From Comamonas sp. B21-038 (lineage in GTDB: Bacteria; Pseudomonadota; Gammaproteobacteria; Burkholderiales; Burkholderiaceae_C): a stretch of DNA of 64,000 nt. The notes under the pieces were generated by a model. That model worked only from the letters and a program-made list of their open reading frames with translations, made no database searches and was not told the origin of the DNA. Position numbers and translations under genes: made by a program. Within the stretch, counting starts at the first letter, position 1. Each line of letters opens with the position of its first letter. The stretch is taken from assembly GCF_022387135.1 (NCBI RefSeq), contig NZ_CP092462.1, positions 930,001 to 994,000 on the forward strand, in the 5' to 3' direction. Of the stretch, positions 25,024-34,433 are shown piece by piece.

Positions 25024-25935
25024 ATGAGCTCCAAGAAATACCCAACGATTGAAGATGCGATCGGCAAGACCCCCCTGGTGGCCCTGCAGCGCATTGGTGC
25101 TGACTACAACGAGGCCAATGGCAATGTAGTGCTGGGCAAGCTCGAGGGCAACAACCCGGCCGGTTCGGTCAAGGACCGGCCGGCGGTGTCGATGATCCAG
25201 CGCGCCCAGGAGCGTGGCGAGATCAAGCCTGGTGATACCTTGATCGAGGCCACCTCGGGCAACACCGGTATTGCATTGGCGATGGCTGCCGCCATCAAGG
25301 GCTACCGCATGGTGCTGATCATGCCCGAGGACCTGTCCATCGAGCGTGCACAGACGATGAAGGCCTATGGCGCGCAGTTGATCCTGACGCCCAAGAGTGG
25401 TGGCATGGAATATGCGCGCGATCTGGCCGACAAGATGGTGGCCGAAGGCAAGGGCATTGTGCTGGACCAGTTCGCCAACCCGGACAACCCGCGCGCCCAT
25501 TATGAGACCACCGGCCCCGAGATCTGGGAGCAGACGGGTGGCCAGATCACCCATTTCGTCAGTGCGATGGGCACGACTGGCACGATCACGGGTGTGTCCC
25601 GCTACCTGAAGGAAAAGAACCCGGCGGTGCGCATCATCGGTGCCCAGCCGACCGAGGGCTCGCGCATCCCGGGTATCCGCAAGTGGCCTGAAGAGTACCT
25701 CCCCAAGATCTATGACCCCAGCGCGGTCGATGAGATGGTGTACGTAACCCAGAACGATGCCGAGGACATGGCCCGCAGCCTCGCCTGCGAAGAAGGCATT
25801 TTTGCCGGCATTTCCGCTGCAGGCGCCTGCCATGTCGCTCAGGAAATTGCGCGCCGTGAACGCAACGCTACCATTGTGTTCGTCGTCTGCGACCGGGGGG
25901 ACCGTTATCTGTCCACTGGCGTATTTCCCGCCTAA
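25024..25935 (+). CDS. cysM: Cysteine synthase B
   Basis: PLP enzyme making cysteine from O-acetylserine and sulfide or thiosulfate. It shows TIEDAIGKTPLVALQRIG at the N terminus, the PLP lysine in NNPAGSVKDRPA (about K50), the phosphate-binding SGNTG loop (about residues 78-82) and the CysM-type C terminus. Length from this ATG is 303 aa, the same as the E. coli enzyme; another in-frame ATG lies four codons upstream (25012). The start lies very close to the 5' end of the divergent tRNA-Leu, so the two promoters must overlap the other gene. Confidence 0.92.
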   Translation: MSSKKYPTIEDAIGKTPLVALQRIGADYNEANGNVVLGKLEGNNPAGSVKDRPAVSMIQRAQERGEIKPGDTLIEATSGNTGIALAMAAAIKGYRMVLIMPEDLSIERAQTMKAYGAQLILTPKSGGMEYARDLADKMVAEGKGIVLDQFANPDNPRAHYETTGPEIWEQTGGQITHFVSAMGTTGTITGVSRYLKEKNPAVRIIGAQPTEGSRIPGIRKWPEEYLPKIYDPSAVDEMVYVTQNDAEDMARSLACEEGIFAGISAAGACHVAQEIARRERNATIVFVVCDRGDRYLSTGVFPA

Positions 25936-25973
25936 CGCGCACGCCGATCGGCGAGTGCCGGCACGAAAGCCTT

Positions 25974-26600
25974 ATGCAATACGAAACGAAATTTTGCGTG
26001 AACTGCGCCACGGCGCTGCAATGGAAAGTGATGACCGAGGACAGCGGAGAGGTCAGCCGGCTGCGTTGCCCCGCTTGCGGCTGGACCCACTGGGGCAACC
26101 CCACGCCGGTACTGGCTGCCGTCGTCGAGAATGACCAGGGCCAGGTGCTGCTGGCGCGCAACGCCATGTGGCAGCCGGGCATGTTTGGCCTGATCACCGG
26201 CTTTATGGAGGCGGGTGAATCGCCCGAGGCCGGCATTGCGCGGGAGGTGCTCGAGGAAACCGGTTTGCAGACCAAGGCCCTGCGCCTAATTGGCTGCTGG
26301 GAGTTTTTGCGCATGAACCAGGTGCTGATTGCCTACCATGTGCGCGTGGCAGGTCGGCCAGAGGACGTGCGCCTGTCGCCCGAACTCGTGGAGTACCAGT
26401 GGAAGACCGCGCAGGACGTGCTGTGCTGGCCGTCGGGCACCGGCTATGCAATGGCTGAGTGGGTCAAGAGCAAGGGCGAGCCGGTGCGTTTTGGCGCCTT
26501 CCGCCCCAACAATCCCAACCCGGATCCCGATCCCGCCAAATGGCCGGTGAACTACTGGGAAGAGGATGCCCGCTTTGTGGTGGCACCCCGCCTGGACTGA
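25974..26600 (+). CDS. Nudix hydrolase with N-terminal zinc ribbon
   Basis: A 208-residue pyrophosphohydrolase. Cysteines C8, C11, C32 and C35 form a zinc ribbon (CVNC and CPAC). A textbook Nudix box runs from G76 to L98 (GFMEAGESPEAGI then REVLEETGL), which binds Mg2+ and cleaves nucleoside diphosphate-linked substrates. A zinc ribbon before the Nudix fold is also found in NADH pyrophosphatase NudC, but this protein is shorter and the SQPWPFPxS motif of NudC is not seen, so the substrate stays open. It lies 38 bases after cysM and could be co-transcribed. Confidence 0.88.
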   Translation: MQYETKFCVNCATALQWKVMTEDSGEVSRLRCPACGWTHWGNPTPVLAAVVENDQGQVLLARNAMWQPGMFGLITGFMEAGESPEAGIAREVLEETGLQTKALRLIGCWEFLRMNQVLIAYHVRVAGRPEDVRLSPELVEYQWKTAQDVLCWPSGTGYAMAEWVKSKGEPVRFGAFRPNNPNPDPDPAKWPVNYWEEDARFVVAPRLD

Positions 26601-26619
26601 GTCTGGCGATCAACAACGA

Positions 26620-26856
26620 ATGAGCACGATGGATATTGACCAGGAAGTGGATACGCGCGGGCTGAACTGCCCGCTGCCGATTTTGAAGGCCAAGAAAGCC
26701 TTGGCCACGATGCAGAGCGGGCAACTGCTCAAGGTGGTGGCGACCGATACCGGCTCGATCCGGGATTTCCAGGCCTTTGCCAAGCAGACCGGCAATGAGC
26801 TGGTGGAGCAGCAGACCGTGGGTGAGGAGTTCATCCATATTCTGCGCCGCCGCTAG
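26620..26856 (+). CDS. TusA-family sulfur carrier
   Basis: A 78-residue SirA/TusA-like protein. DTRGLNCPLPILKAKKAL contains the CPxP signature, with C17 as the persulfide-carrying residue. Such proteins pass sulfur to tRNA thiolation or molybdenum cofactor pathways. Location downstream of cysM suggests a sulfur link. ATG 26620 is selected since family members begin a few residues before DTRGL. Confidence 0.9.
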   Translation: MSTMDIDQEVDTRGLNCPLPILKAKKALATMQSGQLLKVVATDTGSIRDFQAFAKQTGNELVEQQTVGEEFIHILRRR

Positions 26857-26881
26857 CCTGGCGCTCGCGCATTCCCAAACA

Positions 26882-26903
26882 CAGGCCTGCATCAGCAGGC
26901 CTT
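26882..26903. terminator. Bidirectional terminator between tusA-like gene and galU
   Basis: AGGCCTGC/GCAGGCCT stem with an ATCA loop, followed by TTTTTAG on the plus strand. It separates convergent genes. Confidence 0.8.
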
Positions 26904-26929
26904 TTTAGTGCGTGAGGTTCCGCGCAGAC

Positions 26930-27817
26930 TCAGATCTGCAGCTCTTTCAGAAAGGCTCGGAAATCATCGCCCACATCAGGGTGCTGCAGCGCCAGCTCCA
27001 CGGTCGCCTGCAGGAAGCCTTCCTTACTGCCGCAGTCATAGCGTTTGCCGCTGTAGCGATAGGCGTACACCGTCTCGCTGTGCATCAGGCGCTCGATGGC
27101 GTCGGTCAACTGGATCTCGCCACCCACTCCCTTGGGCTGGTTGCGGATCTCGTCGAAGATGCCGGGGGTCAGTACATAGCGCCCGGCCACGCCCATGCGC
27201 GACGGGGCTTTTTCCGGAGCGGGCTTTTCGACGATCTCGTCAATGCGCATCAGCGGGCCGCCGGCAGGCTCGCCCTTGACGATGCCGTATCGCTTGGTAT
27301 GTTCCAGCGGCACCTCTTGCACGGCCAGCAGCGAGCGGCCTTGTTTGGAGAACGCAGCCGTCATCTGGGCCATCACGCCCGGGCCGCCTGGCGCGCCAGT
27401 CATCAGGTCATCGGCCAGCAGCACGGCAAAAGGCTCGTTGCCTACCAGCGGCTCGGCGCACAGCACCGCATGGCCCAGGCCCAGGGAACGCGGCTGGCGC
27501 ACAAACAGGCAGTTCATGTCATCGGGGCTGACGCTGCGCACCAAGTCCAGCATGGCCTGCTTGCCGGCGTTTTCCAACTCGTTTTCCAGCTCGTAGGCGG
27601 TGTCGAAGTGGTCTTCGATCGCGCGCTTGCTGCGGCCGGTGACAAAGATCATGTCCCGGATGCCGGCCTCGTAGGCCTCTTCCACCGCGTACTGGATCAG
27701 TGGCTTGTCCACCACGGGCAGCATCTCCTTGGGAGATGCCTTGGTGGCTGGCAAAAAACGGGTGCCCAGGCCAGCGACTGGGAAAACTGCTTTGCGGACA
27801 CGGGTCGGTGTAGTCAT
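26930..27817 (-). CDS. galU: UTP-glucose-1-phosphate uridylyltransferase
   Basis: A 295-residue nucleotidyltransferase making UDP-glucose for envelope polysaccharides and trehalose-type sugars. It starts with [20 protein letters not shown], the nucleotide-binding G-x-G-T-R-x(4)-K motif, followed by [20 protein letters not shown]. Later sugar-binding motifs ([28 protein letters not shown]) are present. The start is set at the ATG directly before TTPTRVRK. Length is normal. It lies downstream of valS with a terminator between them. Confidence 0.95.
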   Translation of the reverse strand: MTTPTRVRKAVFPVAGLGTRFLPATKASPKEMLPVVDKPLIQYAVEEAYEAGIRDMIFVTGRSKRAIEDHFDTAYELENELENAGKQAMLDLVRSVSPDDMNCLFVRQPRSLGLGHAVLCAEPLVGNEPFAVLLADDLMTGAPGGPGVMAQMTAAFSKQGRSLLAVQEVPLEHTKRYGIVKGEPAGGPLMRIDEIVEKPAPEKAPSRMGVAGRYVLTPGIFDEIRNQPKGVGGEIQLTDAIERLMHSETVYAYRYSGKRYDCGSKEGFLQATVELALQHPDVGDDFRAFLKELQI

Positions 27818-27848
27818 AAATACTTGGGTTCCAGGACTTGGATGTGAC

Positions 27849-27872
27849 AAAGGCGCAGCAAGCTGCGCCTTT
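27849..27872 (-). terminator. Terminator between valS and galU
   Basis: AAAGGCGCAG/CTGCGCCTTT with a four-base loop (27849-27872), downstream of valS on the minus strand. T-rich only within the stem, so strength is moderate. Confidence 0.6.
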
Positions 27873-27925
27873 GTGTGCAGGGCCAAGGGGCATTATGTGC
27901 TGATTTTTGCACGGCCCCGGCCGTT

Positions 27926-30829
27926 TCAGCCCAGGCGCTGGAGCTGCTCTTGCAGCTTGCCCAGCGAAGCGCCAAAGTCTGCCACGCGCTTTTTCTCCTG
28001 GTCCAGCACGGCAGCCGGTGCCTTGGCGCAGAAAGCCTCGTTGGACAGCTTGGCGTTGGCCTTGGTGATCTCGCCTTCCAGGCGCTTGATCTCCTTGCCC
28101 AGGCGCAGCTTCTCGGCTTCCACATCCACTTCGACAAACAGTGCGAGGCGTGCATCGCCCACCACCGATACCGGTGCATGCTGGGCTTCTGCCGCCCAGG
28201 TGGCCTCGTCGTCAAACACCTTGACTTCGCTCAGCTTGGCCAGGTTCTTGAGCACGTCGGCGTTGGCGCGCAGGAAGGCAGCGCCATCGGCAGTGCCGGC
28301 CACCGTCAGCAAAGGCAGGCGCTGGGCAGGCGAGACAGCCATTTCACCGCGCAGCGCACGGCAGGCGTCCACCATCTGCTTGATGCGTTCGACATAGGCG
28401 ATGGCCTCGTTGTCGATCTTTTCAGGCTGGGCTTGGGGATAGGCGGCAATCGCAATCGATGCGCCTTCGCGGCCGGCCACCGGGGCGACCTTTTGCCACA
28501 GTGCCTCGGTCACGAACGGGATGATCGGGTGGGCCAAGCGCAGAATGGTTTCCAGGGTGCGGATCAGGGTACGGCGCGTGCCGCGTTGCTGGGCTTCGTT
28601 GCCAGTCTGGATCTGTACCTTGGCGATTTCCAGGTACCAGTCGCAGAACTCGTTCCAGACGAAGTCATAGATCGTGTTGGCCACGTTGTCCAGGCGGAAC
28701 TCGGCAAAGCCCTTGGCCACGTCGGCCTCGGCCTTTTGCAGCTGCGAGACGATCCAGCGGTCCGGCTGGCTGAACTGCAGGTAGTCGCCAGCGGCGCATT
28801 GGTCCTTGCTGTGCTCGAGCAGGCCGCAGTCATGGCCTTCGCAGTTCATCAGCACAAAGCGCGAGGCGTTCCACAGCTTGTTGCAGAAATTGCGGTAGCC
28901 TTCGCAGCGCTTGCTGTCAAAGTTGATCGAGCGGCCCAGCGATGCCAGCGCGGCAAAGGTAAAGCGCAGCGCATCGGCGCCATAGGCAGGAATGCCTTCG
29001 GGGAATTCCTTTTGCGTGTTCTTGCGCACCTGCGGCGCGGTCTCCGGCTTGCGCAGGCCCACGGTGCGCTTGTCCAGCAGTGGCTCCAGTGCAATACCGT
29101 CAATCAGATCGACAGGGTCCAGCACATTGCCTTCGGACTTGGACATCTTCTTGCCCAGCGCATCGCGCACCAGGCCGTGCATGTAGACATGTGTGAACGG
29201 CACGCGGCCGGTGAAGTGCGTGGTCATCATGATCATCCGGGCAACCCAGAAGAAGATGATGTCGTAGCCGGTCACGAGCACCGACGAGGGCAGGTACAGG
29301 TTGTAGTTGTCATCGGCGGCGTCCGTCTGGTCGGGCCAGCCCATCGTGCTGAACGGCACCATGGCCGAGGAGTACCAGGTGTCGAGCACGTCCGCATCGC
29401 GGCGCAGCGTCTTGCCCGGCGCCTGGGCCTGGGCTTCGGCTTCGCTCTTGGCGACATAGATGTTGCCTTCCTCGTCGTACCAGGCGGGAATCTGGTGTCC
29501 CCACCACAGCTGGCGCGAGATGCACCAGTCCTGGATGTTGTTCATCCACTGGTTGTAGGTGTTGACCCAGTTCTCGGGCACAAACTGCACCTGGCCCGAC
29601 GCCACGGCATCGATGGCCTTTTGTGCAATGCTCTTGCCTGTGGGATCCTGGTCGCTGACTTTGCTCATCGCGATGAACCACTGGTCCGTCAGCATGGGCT
29701 CGATCACCTGGCCGGTACGGTCGCAGATGGGCACCATCAGCTTGTGCTTCTTGGTCTCGACCAGCAGGCCCTGGGCTTCGAGGTCGGCTACGATGGCCTT
29801 GCGCGCAACAAAGCGGTCCATGCCACGGTATTTTTCTGGCGCCTCGTCGTTGATCTTCGCCTCCAGGGTCAGCACCACGATCATCGGCAGCTTGTGGCGC
29901 TGGCCCACCTGGTAGTCATTCTGGTCATGCGCAGGTGTGACCTTGACCACGCCGGTGCCGAACTCGCGGTCCACATAGTCGTCGGCAATGATCGGGATCT
30001 GGCGGCCCACCAGCGGCAGGGTCACCGTCTGGCCGATCAGGTGCTGGTAGCGCGTGTCTTCGGGGTGCACCATCACGGCCACGTCGCCCAGCATGGTCTC
30101 GGGGCGGGTGGTGGCCACCACCAGCTGGCCTTCACCGCTGGTCAGCGGGTAGGCGATGTGCCAGAGCGAACCGTCTTTTTCCTGGTTTTCCACTTCGAGG
30201 TCGGACACCGCAGATTGCAGCACCGGGTCCCAGTTCACCAGGCGTTTGCCTCGGTAGATCAGGCCTTGCTGGTAGAGCTTGACGAAGGTATCGGTCACCA
30301 CCTTGGAGAGCTTGTCGTCCATCGTGAAGTACTCGCGGCTCCAGTCCACGGTATCGCCCATGCGACGCATCTGCGTGGTGATGGTGTTGCCCGACTGTTC
30401 CTTCCACTCCCAGACCTTGGCGACAAAGTTCTCGCGGCCCAGGTCATAGCGGCTTTGGCCGGCGGCCTGCAGCTGGCGCTCCACCACGATCTGCGTGGCG
30501 ATACCGGCGTGGTCGGTGCCCGGAATCCAGGCCGTGTTGTAGCCCTTCATGCGATGGTAGCGGGTCAGCGAATCCATGATCGTCTGGTTGAACGCATGGC
30601 CCATGTGCAAGGTGCCGGTCACATTGGGGGGCGGCAGCTGGATCGAGAAGTTCCGGTGTGCCGCCACCGATTCTGCATTGGACGCACCGGTGCCGCGATA
30701 GCCGGCGTTGCCGTAGCCGCGCTTTTCCCATTCCGGGCCCCACTGGGCCTCGATGGCCGAAGGCTCAAAAGACTTGGACAGGCTATCGAGACCTGGTTGG
30801 GAAATCGGTTGGCTGTTGGTGTCGCTCAT
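27926..30829 (-). CDS. valS: Valyl-tRNA synthetase
   Basis: Class I aminoacyl-tRNA synthetase of 967 residues charging tRNA-Val. The HIGH signature appears as HMGH (residues 75-78, [14 protein letters not shown]) and the KMSKS loop in [13 protein letters not shown] (near residue 560). The [17 protein letters not shown] element of the editing/catalytic insertion and a C-terminal coiled coil ([20 protein letters not shown]) are also present. The ATG at 30829 is used; in-frame codons upstream give an unrelated sequence. Essential housekeeping gene. Confidence 0.96.
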   Translation of the reverse strand: MSDTNSQPISQPGLDSLSKSFEPSAIEAQWGPEWEKRGYGNAGYRGTGASNAESVAAHRNFSIQLPPPNVTGTLHMGHAFNQTIMDSLTRYHRMKGYNTAWIPGTDHAGIATQIVVERQLQAAGQSRYDLGRENFVAKVWEWKEQSGNTITTQMRRMGDTVDWSREYFTMDDKLSKVVTDTFVKLYQQGLIYRGKRLVNWDPVLQSAVSDLEVENQEKDGSLWHIAYPLTSGEGQLVVATTRPETMLGDVAVMVHPEDTRYQHLIGQTVTLPLVGRQIPIIADDYVDREFGTGVVKVTPAHDQNDYQVGQRHKLPMIVVLTLEAKINDEAPEKYRGMDRFVARKAIVADLEAQGLLVETKKHKLMVPICDRTGQVIEPMLTDQWFIAMSKVSDQDPTGKSIAQKAIDAVASGQVQFVPENWVNTYNQWMNNIQDWCISRQLWWGHQIPAWYDEEGNIYVAKSEAEAQAQAPGKTLRRDADVLDTWYSSAMVPFSTMGWPDQTDAADDNYNLYLPSSVLVTGYDIIFFWVARMIMMTTHFTGRVPFTHVYMHGLVRDALGKKMSKSEGNVLDPVDLIDGIALEPLLDKRTVGLRKPETAPQVRKNTQKEFPEGIPAYGADALRFTFAALASLGRSINFDSKRCEGYRNFCNKLWNASRFVLMNCEGHDCGLLEHSKDQCAAGDYLQFSQPDRWIVSQLQKAEADVAKGFAEFRLDNVANTIYDFVWNEFCDWYLEIAKVQIQTGNEAQQRGTRRTLIRTLETILRLAHPIIPFVTEALWQKVAPVAGREGASIAIAAYPQAQPEKIDNEAIAYVERIKQMVDACRALRGEMAVSPAQRLPLLTVAGTADGAAFLRANADVLKNLAKLSEVKVFDDEATWAAEAQHAPVSVVGDARLALFVEVDVEAEKLRLGKEIKRLEGEITKANAKLSNEAFCAKAPAAVLDQEKKRVADFGASLGKLQEQLQRLG

Positions 30830-30977
30830 GGTGTGATCAATGGAAAACGGCACCACAGATCGGGATGCCGTTGAATAGCTTGGAATGAATAAGCTGATTT
30901 TAGCCCGGCTGCAGCGATGACTGGCCTGCGAGGGCTTGTCGCACCGATCTCCGCCGCCCGCGCCTCTGGCGCGCCCA

Positions 30978-31017
30978 TAAAAAAACTGCCAGCCGCCGTC
31001 CATCGGCTGCTGGCAGT
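30978..31017 (-). terminator. Terminator of the cytochrome b561-yceI operon
   Basis: ACTGCCAGC (30985-30993) pairs with GCTGGCAGT (31009-31017). On the minus strand the stem is followed by a run of T residues (30978-30985). Confidence 0.75.
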
Positions 31018-31054
31018 CTGTGCGGTGGCGCACAGGGGTGCGCGCGCGTCGTGC

Positions 31055-31630
31055 TTACTGCTTCACCGCTTCGATCTGTACCACCAGGCGCACATTCTTC
31101 GCAGCGCCCCAGTTCACACCGTAGTCCAGACCGAAGGCGGTGCGGTCAAACGTGGTGTCGAAATCGCCACCGCAGACTTCGCGGTCTTGCAGCATCTTGT
31201 TGGGGTAGCAGTTGAACTTGCTCGCTTTGAAGGTGATGGGCTGGGTCTTGCCCAGCAGGGTCAGGTTGCCTTCCACCGATGCCAGCTTGTCGCCGTCAAA
31301 CACGAACTTGGTGGACTGGAAACGCGCCTTGGGATGCTCGGCCACGTTGAAGATGTCCTTGCTTTGCAGGTGCTTGTCAAAGCCGGGCGTGCCGGAGTTG
31401 ACCGAGGCGATGTCGATGCTGATATCGACGGAGCCGGTCTTGCCTTCGCGGTCCAAGGTCAGGGTGCCTTCTTTTTTGTCGAAGCGTGCACGGTTGGTGG
31501 TGGCGCCGTTGTGGTCGATTTCGAAGGTCGCAAAAGTGTGCGTAGGGTCGATCGCGTAGGTGGCTGGAGCCGCGTGCACAGCACCGGCAAACAGGGAAGC
31601 AGCGGCCAGGGCCAACAGGGATGTGCGCAT
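31055..31630 (-). CDS. YceI family periplasmic protein
   Basis: A 191-residue lipocalin-like protein with signal peptide (MRTSLLALAAASLFAGAVHA). It has the YceI core: YAIDPTHTFATFEIDHNG, KEGTLTLDREGKTGSVDI and LTLLGKTQPITFKASKFNCY. YceI proteins bind isoprenoid lipids such as polyprenyl chains or quinones. An AGGAG site precedes the ATG. Second of two yceI genes downstream of a cytochrome b561 gene; the cysteines near CYPNK and REVCGGD may form a disulfide. Confidence 0.9.
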   Translation of the reverse strand: MRTSLLALAAASLFAGAVHAAPATYAIDPTHTFATFEIDHNGATTNRARFDKKEGTLTLDREGKTGSVDISIDIASVNSGTPGFDKHLQSKDIFNVAEHPKARFQSTKFVFDGDKLASVEGNLTLLGKTQPITFKASKFNCYPNKMLQDREVCGGDFDTTFDRTAFGLDYGVNWGAAKNVRLVVQIEAVKQ

Positions 31631-31676
31631 CAGATTTCTCCTAAAGGGGTAAAGGAACAGGGAAACACAAAAAAGC

Positions 31677-32252
31677 TTAGAGCTTGCCAACACCGGTCAG
31701 CGCGAGCTTGAACTGCACCTGCACTTCATCGGCCACCATCGAGGTGTCCTTCCAGTCGCCATCACCGATGGCATAGGTCAGGCGCTTCAGCGGCAAGGTG
31801 CCGGCGGCCGTCGTGGTCGTGCCCGACTGGGTCAGCGTCACGGGCAGGCTGACCTTCTGGACGTTGCCCTTGATCGTCAGGTTGCCATCGACCTGGTACT
31901 TGCCGCCGCCCAGTGCCTTGACGGCAGTGGAGTCAAAGGTCGCTTGCGGGAACTTCGCGACATTGAACCATTCTGCCTTGGGCAGCTCGGCATCGGTTTC
32001 CTTGACGCCCATCGTGGCGCTGCCGGTATCGACCGAGAAATGGATCTTGCTGGCTTCGGGCTTGGCGGTGTCGAACGCAATCTTGGCATCAAACTTCTGG
32101 AAGTGGCCTTTGATCGGCACACCCATTTGCTTGGCTTCGAAATTCACGGCGCTTTGCGCAGGCACCAGCGCTTGCTGGGCCATCACCGGGGCGGCAAAGG
32201 CAGCCGCAGTCAGCGCGGCAGCGAACAGGGCGGTTGGGGAGAGCTTGGACAT
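31677..32252 (-). CDS. YceI family periplasmic protein (first copy)
   Basis: A 191-residue secreted YceI-domain protein with signal peptide ending AAPVMA and core strands VNFEAKQMGVPIKGHFQKFD and NLTIKGNVQKVSLPVTL. It differs markedly from the adjacent copy, so this is an old paralog pair. It lies between cytochrome b561 and the second yceI on the same strand, consistent with one operon. A lipid or quinone carrier role in the periplasm is likely from family knowledge. Confidence 0.9.
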   Translation of the reverse strand: MSKLSPTALFAAALTAAAFAAPVMAQQALVPAQSAVNFEAKQMGVPIKGHFQKFDAKIAFDTAKPEASKIHFSVDTGSATMGVKETDAELPKAEWFNVAKFPQATFDSTAVKALGGGKYQVDGNLTIKGNVQKVSLPVTLTQSGTTTTAAGTLPLKRLTYAIGDGDWKDTSMVADEVQVQFKLALTGVGKL

Positions 32253-32284
32253 CGGATCAGACTCCAGTAAAAAAACGGTACGAA

Positions 32285-32848
32285 TCAAGAAGCGCGGCCG
32301 GGCAGCATGCGGGAGAGCAGGCCGTCTCGGTCAATCAGCTGGTGCTTGAGCAGCGCAGCCACATGCATGACCACCAGCGCCGCCAACGTGTAGGCCAGGT
32401 AAGCATGCCAGGGCTTGAGTGTCTCGGCGAGTTCCGGGCTCTTGCTCACCAGGTCCGGCAGCGGCATCACCCCAAACAGCACGATCGGAAAGCCGGCTGC
32501 AGAACTGTAGATCCAGCCGACCAGCGGTACGGCAAAGAACAGCGCATACATCAGGTGGTGAACGCCGTGGTGGGCGACATGTTGCCAGGCGGGCATCGCG
32601 CGGGCGGTCGCTTCGGGCAGTGCCGGTGGGCGGTGGGTAAAGCGCCACAGAATGCGCACAGCCGACAGGATCAGGATCGTCATGCCGGCCCATTTGTGCC
32701 AGTTGAAGTACTTGAGGCGGGTGGGGGAGAAGGGCAGGCTGGTCATGTACAGGCCAAAGGCAAAGATGCCAATCAGGGCCAGGGCCAGAATCCAGTGCAG
32801 TGCAATCGCGGTGCCGGTATAGCGGGTGTTATTGGTCGTGGTAGCCAT
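32285..32848 (-). CDS. Cytochrome b561 (membrane di-haem type)
   Basis: A 187-residue four-helix membrane cytochrome. Haem-ligand histidines are visible in TAIALHWILALALIG, FNWHKWAGMTILIL, HHGVHHLMYALFF and KPWHAYLAYTLAALVVMHVAA. Such proteins exchange electrons between ubiquinol and periplasmic acceptors including superoxide. Its gene is 33 bases upstream of the first yceI gene; b561-yceI pairing occurs in other proteobacteria and suggests quinone-related function. Confidence 0.92.
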   Translation of the reverse strand: MATTTNNTRYTGTAIALHWILALALIGIFAFGLYMTSLPFSPTRLKYFNWHKWAGMTILILSAVRILWRFTHRPPALPEATARAMPAWQHVAHHGVHHLMYALFFAVPLVGWIYSSAAGFPIVLFGVMPLPDLVSKSPELAETLKPWHAYLAYTLAALVVMHVAALLKHQLIDRDGLLSRMLPGRAS

Positions 32849-33122
32849 AAAAAACGCTGCAGCGAAGGATGCAGCGGAATTGTTTGAAGCGAGTGTAGGA
32901 GCGGATCAACCGGTAGAAGTTCAGCCCGATTGATGGCGAAGTTCAAATTAATTGAATTGATCGACCTTGCCCTGGATGGTTCCAGAACCAATCCTCATAA
33001 GCATATGCTGAGCAGGCTAAAACAGGCAGTTCTCAACGCGGTCCTTACAACAGTTAAGACCGGGTAGTTTGTATCGCCTTGTACATCGGCCGGCGCAAAC
33101 CGGCCCCGGCAGGGTCGGTGCC

Positions 33123-34430
33123 TCAGCTTTGCTCGCCCGCTAGTGCCGCCTGCTTCCAGGCCTGGGCGGCGGCCGCCGCATCGCCGCGGTATTCGGCCTG
33201 CCGGGCCAGATGCTGCCAGGCGCGGCGGCGCAGCGACTCCTCCTGCAGCGAAGGCGCTGCCTGCTGCAGCCATTGCTGCGCCTTGCCCCAGAGCTGGCGC
33301 TGCAGGCAGGCGCATCCGGCCAGGTACTGCAGATACGCATCGTGCGGGCGGCGCTGCTGGGCCGCTTCGATGCGGGCCAGCCAACTGGCATCGAGCGCAC
33401 CCATGCTGTCTTCGAGCGCACCCATGCTGTCTTCGAGCACCCGCACCAGACGCTCGGCCTGCAGGCTGGGCAGGCCGTTGTTGCTGTTGGTGTAACGCTC
33501 CCAGGCGGGCAGCAGCCATTCGCGCATCTGCTGCGGGTCGCCACCCAGTTGCTGCAGGCGCCGCGCCGCATGGATGCCAACTTCAGGCAGATTGCGCTCG
33601 GCGGTGTCCAGGCTGCGCCAGGCCTGCATCAGCTGCTCGGGGTCATGGGCGTCGTTGATCAGCTCGGTAGCCAGGCCCTTGATGATGCTTTGCGCTGCAG
33701 CCGCAGAAAAAGCGCGGTGCTTGGCCAGCAGCCGGGCGGTGTCCAGCGCGGTCAAGGCTTGGCGCAGCTGGCGCGCGGCCTTGAGCTTGAGGCGCAATGC
33801 CAGGGTGCGGCGCGCTGCGCCCTGCGGCAGGCGCGCCAGTTGTTCGATCGCGCTGTGGGCGTTGTGGTCATCCAGCGCCCACTGGGCGGCGCGCAGCTGG
33901 GTGCCTTCGGCCAGCTCAGGCAAGTGGCTGGCGCGGGGGGCGGTGGCTTCCTGCATCGCCATCTCCCAGTGCTGGTCGCGCTGGGCCTGGTCTTGCAACG
34001 CGTGTGAGCTTTCGGCAGCCAGCACATGGCCCAGCACACGCAGTTGCAGGCCATTGGGGATCGCGGCGCCGCTGTCCTGCAAGGCTTGCTCCTGGGCCAG
34101 CGCCGACAGCGCGGCCTTGCGGGCCCGCACAAAGCGGCCCGCCTGCAACTGGGTGACGGCATCGAGCGCGGCGCCATGCATCGCCCGCTCCTTCTGCTGG
34201 ATGCGCCAGCGCTTGGCCTGGCGCGGCAGCTCGAACATCGCGCTGACGCCGCGCAGCGCGCCATAGACCAGTACAAAGGCCAGCAGCAGCAGCACAACGA
34301 CCAGGTTCAGCGAAAAGTCTATGCGGTAGGGGGGCCAGTGCAGGGTGACGCTGCCCTGGTTGCTGCCGGCAAACAGCGCCGCCGCCACTGCAACGGCAAA
34401 CAAACCGATCAACCAAATTGCGGCTCTCAT
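33123..34430 (-). CDS. hemY: HemY-like membrane TPR protein of the haem operon
   Basis: A 435-residue protein with two N-terminal membrane helices (AAIWLIGLFAVAVAAALFAG and LNLVVVLLLLAFVLVYGAL) followed by an Arg/Ala-rich HemY domain and TPR-like helices. It is thought to organise the late haem-synthesis enzymes in gamma/beta-proteobacteria. It is the last gene of hemC-hemD-hemX-hemY, three bases after hemX. A perfect 21-base tandem duplication (33391-33432) repeats seven residues, EDSMGAL, near the C-terminal third. Confidence 0.9.
   Translation of the reverse strand: MRAAIWLIGLFAVAVAAALFAGSNQGSVTLHWPPYRIDFSLNLVVVLLLLAFVLVYGALRGVSAMFELPRQAKRWRIQQKERAMHGAALDAVTQLQAGRFVRARKAALSALAQEQALQDSGAAIPNGLQLRVLGHVLAAESSHALQDQAQRDQHWEMAMQEATAPRASHLPELAEGTQLRAAQWALDDHNAHSAIEQLARLPQGAARRTLALRLKLKAARQLRQALTALDTARLLAKHRAFSAAAAQSIIKGLATELINDAHDPEQLMQAWRSLDTAERNLPEVGIHAARRLQQLGGDPQQMREWLLPAWERYTNSNNGLPSLQAERLVRVLEDSMGALEDSMGALDASWLARIEAAQQRRPHDAYLQYLAGCACLQRQLWGKAQQWLQQAAPSLQEESLRRRAWQHLARQAEYRGDAAAAAQAWKQAALAGEQS
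33391..33432. repeat. 21-base tandem duplication inside hemY
   Basis: Two adjacent identical 21-base units, beginning TCGAGCGCACCCATGCTGTC, keep the frame and duplicate seven residues. Exact identity points to a recent slippage event. Confidence 0.9.
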
Positions 34431-34433
34431 CGC

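Noticed and set aside
24831..25094. ORF spanning tRNA-Leu on the minus strand
   Set aside because: Overlaps the tRNA and its terminator; translation is the product of structured RNA.
27875..30874. 999-residue frame on the plus strand over valS
   Set aside because: Antisense shadow of a long conserved synthetase gene; composition is not protein-like.
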